Virus record (IMG/VR): IMGVR_UViG_3300028573_000240
Span: 1 to 22,901 of that record
From: a virus
Length of the DNA: 22,901 bases
Direction: 5' to 3' (one strand)
In this document: in pieces, positions 1 through 6,042 of the stretch
Layout of the letters: each line of letters begins with the position of its first letter
How positions within the stretch are numbered: the stretch's first letter is position 1
Made by a program: the position numbers and the translations under genes
The notes under the pieces: generated by a model
Told to the model about the DNA's origin: nothing
The model's input: only the letters and a program-made list of their open reading frames with translations
The model's database searches: none

Positions 1-248
1 GCCGCGGCGGCGTTTTTTGCGGCTTCGACAAGAGACCGACCTTCGATTGCAAACTGATTAGTTTGAATGGTTGTATTGTCTGATGCGATCGCCTTGCGGT
101 TATCGAGAACTTGCTGGTCGATCCAGTGTTCTCGCTTGTCAAAGCGCTCTTCGTGTCGTTCGCTACGATGCTCATCACGCCGACGGCCATTTTCGTCGTC
201 CGTTGAAACAACTGATTGTCCGGGCATGGGTGTTAGTACTGTTGCCAT
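1..248 (-). CDS. Charged hypothetical protein, N-terminal part only (runs off left edge)
   Basis: An open frame on the minus strand starts at the ATG at 248-246 and stays open to the window edge, giving 82 codons with no stop. The start is supported by a purine-rich AAGAAAGAAAGAAAAAAG tract just upstream that can act as a ribosome-binding site. The protein begins MATVLTPMPGQSVVSTDDEN and then has a highly charged, helical-looking stretch (RRRDEHRSERHEERFDKREH), a good coiled-coil candidate, followed by an Asn/Gln/Ala-rich part. The opposite strand is also open but encodes an implausible Arg/Ser-rich product. I do not recognise a family; a structural or scaffold-like phage protein is possible, but nothing seen here proves it. 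It is divergent from the RHH gene to its right. Confidence 0.6.
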   Translation of the reverse strand, partial: MATVLTPMPGQSVVSTDDENGRRRDEHRSERHEERFDKREHWIDQQVLDNRKAIASDNTTIQTNQFAIEGRSLVEAAKNAAA

Positions 249-270
249 ATTATCTTTTTTCTTTCTTTCT

Positions 271-284
271 TGCCATTTCTGGCA
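271..284. other. Hairpin in leader of the left-edge gene
   Basis: TGCCA-TTTC-TGGCA is a perfect 5-bp inverted repeat. On the plus strand it is followed by TCTTTTTATA, as in an intrinsic terminator. On the minus strand it lies in the 5' leader of the left-edge gene, just before its purine-rich ribosome-binding region. It could block plus-strand transcription into the divergent gene or act as a leader hairpin. The rest of 249-419 is AT-rich, and no clear promoter could be assigned in it. Confidence 0.3.
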
Positions 285-356
285 TCTTTTTATAAGTATG
301 AGGGACAAAATTCGAAAGTTCCGTATATTTAGTATCTTTTATTTTTTTTGTAAACA

Positions 357-390
357 GTGAATAGTTTCGTTGAAGATTGTTATTATTCAC
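357..390. promoter_or_regulatory. Inverted repeat upstream of the RHH gene, candidate operator
   Basis: GTGAATA (357-363) and TATTCAC (384-390) form a perfect 7-bp inverted repeat separated by 20 nt, ending 29 nt before the RHH start codon. Ribbon-helix-helix proteins usually bind short paired repeats near their own promoter, so this is a plausible autoregulatory operator. The link is inferred from position only. Confidence 0.3.
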
Positions 391-419
391 ATGTTCCAGA
401 GGGAAAGAAGGATGCTACT

Positions 420-602
420 ATGAACTATGAAAGTTCAGCTACATTACGTTTATCAGATGAACACTACGAGCAACTCGCTATGATTGCAAAGAAAAAAGAC
501 ACGTCAATAAGCAAGTTGTTGAGAAAAATCACCATCGACTTTCTGTCACAAAGCTGTGATCATGATGGGTTGATAGCTGTGTGTGAAAACTGTGGACTGT
601 GA
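420..602 (+). CDS. Ribbon-helix-helix (CopG/Arc-like) DNA-binding protein
   Basis: Sixty residues. Residues 5-43 fit the ribbon-helix-helix pattern: a short strand SATLRLSD, then helix A HYEQLAMIAKKK, a turn with DTSIS, and helix B KLLRKITIDFLSQ. Such proteins are dimeric transcriptional repressors or nicking accessory proteins that bind DNA through the N-terminal strand. The C-terminus carries a Cys/His cluster (CDHD, then CENC) that could bind metal. I chose the ATG at 420 because AAGGA lies 9 nt upstream; an upstream GTG at 357 would add 21 residues unlike the family. The inverted repeat at 357-390 may be its operator. The target genes are unknown. Confidence 0.65.
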   Translation: MNYESSATLRLSDEHYEQLAMIAKKKDTSISKLLRKITIDFLSQSCDHDGLIAVCENCGL

Positions 603-642
603 TGATTTATGTTGTGCCGTTAATTTTTAGCGTGATTTACGA

Positions 643-672
643 GTTTATTGTCTCTGCAAAACGTGATAAATT
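643..672 (+). promoter_or_regulatory. Weak copy of the GTGTAA/TANANT promoter-like element
   Basis: GTTTAT (643-648), an 18-nt spacer, then TAAATT (667-672) preceded by TGA, as in an extended -10. The ATG of the next gene is 6 nt further on and no Shine-Dalgarno is visible. The second box and its distance to the ATG match the strong copies in this window; the first box is degenerate. Confidence 0.35.
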
Positions 673-678
673 AAAAGT

Positions 679-1185
679 ATGAACATATTTGCGACGTCAC
701 AAGATCCTTATGAAGCCGCACAAATGCTGTGCAATCGCCACGTTGTGAAAATGACGTGTGAAAGTGCACAGATTTTGTCAACTGCAATTTTTCTTCGAGA
801 TCCAACGTTATACGGTGAATATGCGTGTTGCCTGTACAAGCCGACACACAAGCAACACCCATGCGTCAGGTGGACAATGGCAACGTCAGACAACTTCGAC
901 TGGCTTGTGAAGCACTCGCTTGAAATGTGTGATGAGTACACACGACGTTACAATCGTGTTCATGCGTCCCGACGTGTGATAGAAAACGCGTCTGAGTTCG
1001 CGGGTGGACAATTTTATAGTTGTGGAAATTTCAAAAATCACTCGTCATTCGTCCAGGCGATGCCAGAAAAATATCGATGCACCGATGCAGTGCAAGCATA
1101 TAGAAACTACTATGTGGGTGAAAAGGCAAAATTTGCTGCATGGGAGCCGAGAGCAAAAGTTCCGGAGTGGTGGCCAATTAAGTGA
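679..1185 (+). CDS. Conserved phage protein of unknown function (MNIF...HVVKM family)
   Basis: A 168-residue protein of a type often met in tailed-phage genomes. The conserved landmarks are an MNIF start, CNRHVVKM..ESAQILSTA (residues 18-38), YKPTHKQHPCVRW, CDEYTRRYNRVH, and near the C-terminus a proline/aromatic segment with AYRNYYVGEKAKFA.W and PEWW. These motifs recur in phage homologues as I remember them, but I know of no established function. The many conserved His, Lys and Glu residues suggest an enzyme; that is inference. The start is fixed by a promoter-like TAAATT box 6 nt upstream and the absence of an earlier in-frame ATG. There are no transmembrane segments or signal peptide. Confidence 0.75.
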   Translation: MNIFATSQDPYEAAQMLCNRHVVKMTCESAQILSTAIFLRDPTLYGEYACCLYKPTHKQHPCVRWTMATSDNFDWLVKHSLEMCDEYTRRYNRVHASRRVIENASEFAGGQFYSCGNFKNHSSFVQAMPEKYRCTDAVQAYRNYYVGEKAKFAAWEPRAKVPEWWPIK

Positions 1186-1211
1186 ACACGTGCTCTTGTG
1201 TAGCATAAATT
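1182..1211 (+). promoter_or_regulatory. Weak copy of the GTGTAA/TANANT promoter-like element
   Basis: GTGAAC (1182-1187), 18 nt, TAAATT (1206-1211), then 7 nt to the ATG at 1219 of the sugar dehydrogenase. The first box matches GTGTAA at four of six positions. No ribosome-binding site is seen before 1219, consistent with a near-leaderless start. Confidence 0.35.
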
Positions 1212-1218
1212 TTACTAC

Positions 1219-2175
1219 ATGACAAAGACAAGTGTAGCGGTTGTCGGTTCAGGATTCGTTGGTGGCTCACTTTCGCAAGTTTTAGCTGAACGTGGGTTTG
1301 ATGTCATCAATTATGATAAAGCGGGTAAGTGTGCACCCGGTTGTATAAAACCAACCTATCAAACTAAAATCGGCGTACAACAACCTTCAACATGTATCGC
1401 ATCCGTAATTAGATTTTGTAATTTACAATCAAATTTTTCAAATATAGTGTTTGTATGTTTACCCACACCAATGGAAAGTGATGGAAAAGCAGATCTTTCA
1501 ATTGTTGAAGGTGTATTAAGTGAACTTGCAAAAACAAAATGCGATTTAATCGCAGTAGTAAAAAGTACTGTACCACCTGGTTCAATCGAACGTTGGAACA
1601 AACAATATGAAAATACGTCGTTGCGTATAACATTTAACCCCGAATTTCTTCGAGAAGCAACTGCGCTTGAAGACATGCGAAATCAAGATCGTATAATTTT
1701 GGGTGGGCCAAAAGATAGCGTGAATAAAGTAAAACAACTTTTTCAACAAGCTTTCCCAGACGTAAAGATCGTAAAAACAAGCAGTACAAACGCTGAACTT
1801 ACAAAGTACATGACAAATTGTTTTCTTGCTACGAAACTTTCACTTGCAAACGAATTTTATCAAATATGTGAAAAACTTGCCGAGAGCGGGTTGGACGTCG
1901 ATTATGATCGAACAGTAGAATGTGCAAAATTAGACAAGCGACTTGGCAACAGTCATCTATCTGTTCCATCATTTGAAAAAGACGAAAATGGTGTACAATT
2001 ACGCGGCTGGGGGCTCTCGTGTTTTGCGAAGGACATTAATGCACTTTCATACGTTGCAAGAGAACTTGGTATTGATCCAAAGGTGATGACAGCCGCTTTT
2101 TTGAAAAATGTCGAAGTTCGTCCAGGACGAGATTGGGAAAAACTTGTTGGAAGAGCCGTTAGTGAGAAAAAATGA
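1219..2175 (+). CDS. UDP-glucose/GDP-mannose dehydrogenase family protein, short form
   Basis: 318 residues. This family oxidises a nucleotide sugar (for example UDP-glucose to UDP-glucuronate) in two NAD-dependent steps. Visible motifs are the Rossmann loop GSGFVGG (10-16), KSTVPPG (115-121), FNPEFLREATALEDM (139-153), AELTKYMTNCFLATKLSLANE (192-212) with the usual Lys and Asn, and GWGLSCFAKD (263-272), where C268 aligns with the catalytic cysteine. Typical cellular enzymes have about 390-450 residues; here the protein ends some 45 residues after the catalytic Cys loop, so most of the C-terminal nucleotide-sugar-binding domain is absent. All catalytic motifs remain, so a natural short phage form is likely. 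The sugar is unknown. It overlaps the next gene by ATGA and would feed the glycosyltransferases in this window. Confidence 0.88.
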   Translation: MTKTSVAVVGSGFVGGSLSQVLAERGFDVINYDKAGKCAPGCIKPTYQTKIGVQQPSTCIASVIRFCNLQSNFSNIVFVCLPTPMESDGKADLSIVEGVLSELAKTKCDLIAVVKSTVPPGSIERWNKQYENTSLRITFNPEFLREATALEDMRNQDRIILGGPKDSVNKVKQLFQQAFPDVKIVKTSSTNAELTKYMTNCFLATKLSLANEFYQICEKLAESGLDVDYDRTVECAKLDKRLGNSHLSVPSFEKDENGVQLRGWGLSCFAKDINALSYVARELGIDPKVMTAAFLKNVEVRPGRDWEKLVGRAVSEKK

Positions 2176-2957
2176 CAACGTGTCTTGAATGTGAAAATCA
2201 AGTCCTTCCGGGACGCAAATGTTGTTCAACACGTTGTGCTCATTTATACGCTTCTCACAAAGCCGCCGAAATCGCACATCGAAAAAAACTTGAAAGAGAC
2301 GCATTTAACGCAGCTCAACCTGATGTTGTCAAAATATGTCATGGATGTGGAAATACATTTACGACAAAATTTACAGATTGGCATTGTACGTGTTCTGAAG
2401 AATGTTCACATTTAGCACAAGCAAAAGCAGTTCGTCAAAAAATGTTAAATGACAACCCAATGAAACGTCCCGAAATTCGTGCAAAAGTTTCAAAAACTCG
2501 AAAAGAAAAATTTGCAAATGATCCTGAATTCAAAGAAATGATTGCAGAATGCACACGTCAGGCATGGGCAGACGGCAAATACGATGATGTTCCAGTTGGC
2601 AAGTGCAAGTGGTACGATCATGTCAAACCATCCGGTGAAATTGTAAAACTACAAGGCACATGGGAAGTCGCAGTCGCTCGTTACTTTGACGCAAATGAAA
2701 TCGACTACGTTGCACATCGTGGAAGGTTTTCATATGTCACTCCCGATGGTGCAAAGCGTTCGTACTTACCCGATTTCTTTCTCCCGTTGACTAACGAGCA
2801 CGTCGACGTCAAGGGTGCGTTTTGGAGCTTTGAGCAACGCGATAAGCTCGATCACATCAGGAATTCAAATCCCTCGATGAAACTTGTGATCTACGACAAG
2901 AAAAAGCTTGAAGACTTGAACATTGATTACGTGAGCGTTCAAAAGGAGTTATTATGA
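2172..2957 (+). CDS. Zinc-ribbon / NUMOD3 / PD-(D/E)XK homing-endonuclease-like protein
   Basis: 261 residues in three parts. Residues 1-80 hold two zinc ribbons: C4-x2-C7 with C18-x3-C22, and C56-x2-C59 with C74-x3-C78. Residues 92-115 (NDNPMKRPEIRAKVSKTRK) resemble NUMOD3, a DNA-binding module of phage homing endonucleases. Residues 160-216 look like a PD-(D/E)XK nuclease core: an early Glu in GTWE (E165), then YLPDFFLP (D201) and VDVKG (D212, K214). This predicts a sequence-specific DNA nuclease, probably a free-standing homing endonuclease. The start ATG overlaps the stop of the dehydrogenase (ATGA), and its own stop overlaps the next ATG, so it sits in an ATGA chain. The second half is richer in G+C-ending codons than the first. 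The domain assignments come from motif recognition only. Confidence 0.7.
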   Translation: MTTCLECENQVLPGRKCCSTRCAHLYASHKAAEIAHRKKLERDAFNAAQPDVVKICHGCGNTFTTKFTDWHCTCSEECSHLAQAKAVRQKMLNDNPMKRPEIRAKVSKTRKEKFANDPEFKEMIAECTRQAWADGKYDDVPVGKCKWYDHVKPSGEIVKLQGTWEVAVARYFDANEIDYVAHRGRFSYVTPDGAKRSYLPDFFLPLTNEHVDVKGAFWSFEQRDKLDHIRNSNPSMKLVIYDKKKLEDLNIDYVSVQKELL

Positions 2958-3361
2958 GCAGCGCAAAAGCATCAAACTTTAGAATTTTTCTACAAAGGTT
3001 CATGCCATTCTTGTTCAAAGAAGGCCCACACTGTCACAATAAACACTGGACTTGGGATCGCCGCTGTTTTTGTTGCAGACATGAATATTTCTGTGATTGG
3101 TACGGAGGCGTGTACGATTTCAAGACGAAGCAAGAATATTCTGTAGACAAAGAATGGTATGTCGACGGTTATTCATACGTTAATTCAAAACGCAAAAATG
3201 CAGACAAACAATTTCCTGTGTATAGTATTGGTCCTGTCACGATAGACGAGGCGACAAAGTGTGTCTCACGTTTGAAAATAGGCGGTCATTGTGGAATTGA
3301 CGAAATAAGAATTACAAATAAGTTTGCACTTGCACTTTCTGCGCTTGAGGGATTATTATGA
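2954..3361 (+). CDS. Hypothetical Cys/His/aromatic-rich protein
   Basis: 135 residues, joined by ATGA overlaps to the genes on both sides. A region at about residues 27-50 is dense in Cys, His and Trp (CHNKH, RRCFCCRHEYFCDWYGG), suggesting a metal site. The C-terminal part, with GPVTIDEATKCVSRL, looks like an ordinary alpha/beta fold. The N-terminus is basic and hydrophobic (FRIFLQRFMPFLF) and could touch a membrane, but it is not a convincing signal peptide. I recognise no family. Codon use and packing support a real gene. Confidence 0.6.
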   Translation: MSSAKASNFRIFLQRFMPFLFKEGPHCHNKHWTWDRRCFCCRHEYFCDWYGGVYDFKTKQEYSVDKEWYVDGYSYVNSKRKNADKQFPVYSIGPVTIDEATKCVSRLKIGGHCGIDEIRITNKFALALSALEGLL

Positions 3362-3582
3362 AATTAACATATGAACAATTAAACGTATTGGGTTCTATTC
3401 TTTCAAACGTAGAACCTCGTGTTGGTAGCCTATCAGAAGCACAAGATGCATCTACACCTGAATTAAAACGCGTTCCCAATAAACAATACGTTATAGAGAT
3501 TTCACCACCAATGTATGATATCAATGACTTTCGATTTTTTAAAACAATCACCATCAATGATGAGAAAGTCGAAATGTCATGA
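3358..3582 (+). CDS. Small hypothetical protein
   Basis: 74 residues, beginning at the ATG that overlaps the previous stop (ATGA) and ending in the same kind of overlap with the next gene. Soluble and acidic to neutral, with a mixed helical N-terminus (YEQLNVLGSILSNVE) and a strand-rich C-terminus (QYVIEISPP, FFKTITIND). No recognised motif. The unbroken overlap chain from 2172 to 3701 argues for coordinated translation. Confidence 0.55.
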   Translation: MKLTYEQLNVLGSILSNVEPRVGSLSEAQDASTPELKRVPNKQYVIEISPPMYDINDFRFFKTITINDEKVEMS

Positions 3583-3701
3583 GTTTTTCATTTGAAACAC
3601 CGTCGTTGTCAGACATTTTTCGCAGGTGGCCAGTAATTGGCGTGCTCGTGGGAGGTTTTTTGGGTTTCTTGATGGGCGTTCTTTTTCACGCAATTCAGTA
3701 G
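3579..3701 (+). CDS. Small single-pass membrane protein (40 aa)
   Basis: A 40-codon ORF starts at the ATG overlapping the previous stop (ATGA) and ends at TAG 3699-3701. Residues 1-18 are hydrophilic (MSFSFETPSLSDIFRRWP); residues 19-38 form one Gly-rich hydrophobic segment (VIGVLVGGFLGFLMGVLF). The overlap continues the pattern of three earlier junctions, which is the best evidence that the gene is real. It could be an inner-membrane peptide acting on the host; no function can be assigned. Confidence 0.55.
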   Translation: MSFSFETPSLSDIFRRWPVIGVLVGGFLGFLMGVLFHAIQ

Positions 3702-3704
3702 ATT

Positions 3705-3733
3705 GTGTAATATTGTAACGAGTGTGTTATAGT
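3705..3733 (+). promoter_or_regulatory. Strong GTGTAA/TANANT promoter-like element
   Basis: GTGTAA (3705-3710), 17 nt, then TATAGT (3728-3733) preceded by TGT, as in an extended -10. Seven nucleotides separate the second box from the ATG at 3741, so transcription would begin at or next to the start codon. No Shine-Dalgarno is present. Confidence 0.6.
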
Positions 3734-3740
3734 GTTGTAC

Positions 3741-4268
3741 ATGAACAAATTCACAACGTTATTTTCAATACTCGCCCTAACGTCTGTCGCTAATGCAACT
3801 GAGAACACGTGGTTCGATGATGCACAGCAGCTAACGCCTCAAACTGTCGAAAAGACACCTGATCATGTTGCTGAACAAAAGCACGAAGTTGTTACGTCAT
3901 CTTCCAATCTCATTGACGCCTGCAAACATCACACAGTCACGCAGCGAATTCCAGACACAAATGACACGACAGCAGATGGATTTTCTGTAAATGTTTCGTA
4001 CAGTTGCTTTGACGGTAACTGTTACGTCAAGAAAACGCATCACGGAAATGACAACGTTGAAGTAAACTTTTTTCGAACTGACAAGACTTTTTATGGTGCC
4101 CAGGCATCACGTTGGTTTGAACTTTCACAAGACATTGTAGGAGTTCAAATGGTGTCAAATGAAAACATTGCTAATACGTATGCGCGCCAATGTTGTGCTC
4201 AGGTAGTTGCAAGCGTTACGTGCGGAAAAGCAGCAAATCAGTGCATTGTCACTGTTACGGTGAAGTAA
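3741..4268 (+). CDS. Exported (periplasmic) Cys-rich protein
   Basis: 175 residues. A clear Sec signal peptide covers residues 1-19 (MNKFTTLFSILALTSVANA), with likely cleavage after ANA. The mature protein has seven Cys residues, suggesting disulfides in the periplasm. Residues 87-108 contain SCFDGNC, HH and NVEV; the same arrangement (SCFxxxC, HH, NVxV) occurs in the lipoprotein at 21759-22010, so the two probably share a domain. I chose ATG 3741 rather than a GTG at 3732 because the signal peptide and the upstream promoter-like element both fit it. Function unknown; an action on the host envelope is inferred from export. Confidence 0.7.
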   Translation: MNKFTTLFSILALTSVANATENTWFDDAQQLTPQTVEKTPDHVAEQKHEVVTSSSNLIDACKHHTVTQRIPDTNDTTADGFSVNVSYSCFDGNCYVKKTHHGNDNVEVNFFRTDKTFYGAQASRWFELSQDIVGVQMVSNENIANTYARQCCAQVVASVTCGKAANQCIVTVTVK

Positions 4269-4269
4269 C

Positions 4270-4569
4270 ATGATCATTTGGAAATCAAAAGAAGTCCCTG
4301 AAACTCGCACAGGCATTCCTGATCCATGTCAGGCGTTTATGTGGACGTTTCAACTTGGTAAATTTTACGCAGGTCTCATTCATCAATACAAGTGGCACGA
4401 TGAATGGCACGACAGCGGTGTTCAACATTGGTTGATCAGCATCACGAAACATTTTCACTTGGGATCTTATCACCTGTACTACGATGGGTGTCACTGCACG
4501 TTTTCGTTGGGATTTATGCACTTCTTGTGGTCGAATGACAATTGTAAAAAGTGTAGGGAGTTAATTTAA
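4270..4569 (+). CDS. Hypothetical His/Trp-rich small protein
   Basis: 99 residues, starting 1 nt after the previous stop. Extremely rich in aromatic residues and His (for example HQYKWHDEWHD, HLGSYHLYYDGCHC), with a C-terminal CKKC. There is no signal peptide and no long hydrophobic segment. The Cys/His content suggests metal binding. No family recognised. It probably shares a transcript with the exported protein upstream. Confidence 0.55.
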   Translation: MIIWKSKEVPETRTGIPDPCQAFMWTFQLGKFYAGLIHQYKWHDEWHDSGVQHWLISITKHFHLGSYHLYYDGCHCTFSLGFMHFLWSNDNCKKCRELI

Positions 4570-4570
4570 T

Positions 4571-4675
4571 ATGTTCCTGTCGAAAAAAGATGATAAACAA
4601 TTTTTAATTGGTGCGATAGTGGTTTTGTGCATTTGGTGCGCAATGGGATTTATCATGTATACGGTAGCGTTTTGA
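4571..4675 (+). CDS. Small single-pass membrane protein (34 aa)
   Basis: The ATG at 4571 follows the previous gene by 1 nt and is preceded by GGGAG about 10 nt upstream. The product starts MFLSKKDDKQ, followed by one hydrophobic segment at about residues 11-34 (FLIGAIVVLCIWCAMGFIM...). A basic, hydrophilic N-terminus before one transmembrane helix is typical of phage small membrane proteins. Function unknown. This is the second such mini-gene within 1.1 kb. Confidence 0.5.
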   Translation: MFLSKKDDKQFLIGAIVVLCIWCAMGFIMYTVAF

Positions 4676-4684
4676 CACGTATTC

Positions 4685-4714
4685 TTGTACCCGTTGTCGT
4701 TGACAAGTTAATAT
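4685..4714 (+). promoter_or_regulatory. Weak copy of the GTGTAA/TANANT promoter-like element
   Basis: TTGTAC (4685-4690), 18 nt, TAATAT (4709-4714), then 6 nt to the ATG at 4721. The first box matches at four of six positions; the spacing to the ATG equals that of the strong copies. No ribosome-binding site is seen. Confidence 0.35.
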
Positions 4715-4720
4715 CATTGT

Positions 4721-5476
4721 ATGAAAATAGTTCATATTAAAGATAAACTTGCTGAACTCGGTGTGTCAATTGAAGACATTTGTCTTGGTGACTTCGATCA
4801 AATTGCAGAGCTTACTGCCAAGAGAACTCGCTCACCTAATGATCCTCTCTATAAAACTGTTGGGTGTTATTATAGGAGCAATTACGAACGTGGGTGTCTT
4901 GTGTATTACCTCGTGAAGCAGTACGGTTTCAAGTCATTTCTCGAAGTCGGCACCGGTCGCGGCTACGTCACGTTCTGCGTCGCAAAGGCGTTCTACGACA
5001 TGGGTGTCAAAGGAAAAATCTTGACAATGGACATTGCTGCAGACGAGAACTTTTTCAAGCAGCTTCAGAACGTGTTTCCTCGAGAGTGGTTTGATAACAT
5101 CACTTTTGTCAAGGGCCCGTCGCAAGCAGTCTTGGCACAGCTCAATGAGAAGGACGAGAAGTTCGACTTTGCGTACATCGACGCTGACCACTCGTTCGAG
5201 GGCACGAAGGCAGACTGGGAGGGAACGAAGGGGCTTGTTGACAAGTGTGTCTTGATGGATGATTTTCATCTCCCGTCGAAAGACGATCCAGGTATCAAGT
5301 GTGCTGATTTTATTAACACGATTAATGAAGATGTCGAAGGTTACAACGAGAAGGAACTAATAATTTTAGATCGTAGAATTTTTCAAGATTGCCGTGGAAT
5401 AAAGGACGAAGATATGAACTACGGGCAGATTTTGCTTACAAAAAAATCTCTCGTCAGAGACACTTGTGATTGGTGA
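4721..5476 (+). CDS. Class I SAM-dependent methyltransferase (Methyltransf_24-like)
   Basis: 251 residues. The SAM-binding glycine loop is LEVGTGRGY (74-82), followed by the acidic strand end LTMDIAA (about 101-107) and the AYIDADHSFEG segment (151-161) typical of the Methyltransf_24 group that includes sugar- and macrolide-modifying enzymes. DDFH (180-183) is a likely metal or substrate site in this group. The N-terminal 70 residues form a helical cap. The substrate is unknown; the surrounding glycosyltransferases and the family's known members suggest O-methylation of a sugar. Base composition shifts within the gene: the core (about 4930-5260) is much richer in G+C than the 3' end. Confidence 0.8.
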   Translation: MKIVHIKDKLAELGVSIEDICLGDFDQIAELTAKRTRSPNDPLYKTVGCYYRSNYERGCLVYYLVKQYGFKSFLEVGTGRGYVTFCVAKAFYDMGVKGKILTMDIAADENFFKQLQNVFPREWFDNITFVKGPSQAVLAQLNEKDEKFDFAYIDADHSFEGTKADWEGTKGLVDKCVLMDDFHLPSKDDPGIKCADFINTINEDVEGYNEKELIILDRRIFQDCRGIKDEDMNYGQILLTKKSLVRDTCDW

Positions 5477-5480
5477 AAAC

Positions 5481-5753
5481 ATGCACCCTCCAGAAAAAAT
5501 TCTATCTGCGTCAGAAGTTTGTGACAATGACTTTAACGAATTCGTTCGCGGTCCTTTTCACGAAAATCGCAAGTACAGACGTGCTCACGGGAGCAAAAAG
5601 AAATGTGTAAAGCAATGTCAACCACTTGAAATTTCAAACAACATTGACGCTTTGAATTCAATCGTAATGACGTCAGAAATTACTTCTGAAATTGATAAAC
5701 AAATTTTGTGTGATTGGCTTGAAACTGTCAAAGAAAGACTGTCACATGCTTGA
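5481..5753 (+). CDS. Small hypothetical protein
   Basis: 90 residues from the ATG at 5481, 4 nt after the methyltransferase stop; a GTG at 5466 in the same frame is an alternative start that would overlap it. The middle is basic (ENRKYRRAHGSKKKCVKQC) and the C-terminal half helical and acidic (EITSEIDKQILCDWLETVKERL). No recognised motif. The end overlaps the next ORF by 8 nt. Confidence 0.5.
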   Translation: MHPPEKILSASEVCDNDFNEFVRGPFHENRKYRRAHGSKKKCVKQCQPLEISNNIDALNSIVMTSEITSEIDKQILCDWLETVKERLSHA

Positions 5754-6042
5754 CATCAAATGGTATAAACAGTATCACGCAAATTTGGTGAACGATTTAC
5801 TGCAGTTCTTCACGTTGAAGTGCACAAGTGAAAAGTGTTCGTCAAAGTTGTATCAATCTCACGCATATTATGTTTTACGTGGACGTGGCCATCAACGTCC
5901 AAATGAATACTTGTGTAAAGAGTGTGCCACGCAACGACGTATTGAAGAAATCGGTATAGTTTACGATTTAGAATTACTACCACAAGTGAAGATTATTGAT
6001 GTGTGCGAAGAGTACACGCACAGCCAAGAAATGTTGACATGA
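5746..6042 (+). CDS. Small zinc-finger-like hypothetical protein
   Basis: 98 residues from the ATG at 5746, which overlaps the previous gene by 8 nt; an upstream in-frame ATG at 5692 would overlap far more. Cysteines are arranged as C-x4-C (KCTSEKC) and, about 30 residues later, C-x2-C (CKEC), enough for one treble-clef or ribbon-type zinc site, with HAYYVLRGRGHQRP between them. The stop overlaps the next ATG (ATGA). No known family recognised. Confidence 0.55.
   Translation: MLDIKWYKQYHANLVNDLLQFFTLKCTSEKCSSKLYQSHAYYVLRGRGHQRPNEYLCKECATQRRIEEIGIVYDLELLPQVKIIDVCEEYTHSQEMLT

Noticed and set aside
67-360. Plus-strand ORF of 97 residues at the left edge
   Set aside because: The product is an unlikely Arg/Ser/Cys-rich chain; the minus strand of the same stretch encodes a more natural protein with a ribosome-binding tract.
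357-419. GTG start extending the RHH protein by 21 residues
   Set aside because: The ATG at 420 has AAGGA at good spacing, and the extension is unlike the family; the GTG also lies in an inverted repeat.
1359-1676. Minus-strand ORFs inside the sugar dehydrogenase gene
   Set aside because: They are shadows of a gene with all family motifs on the plus strand.
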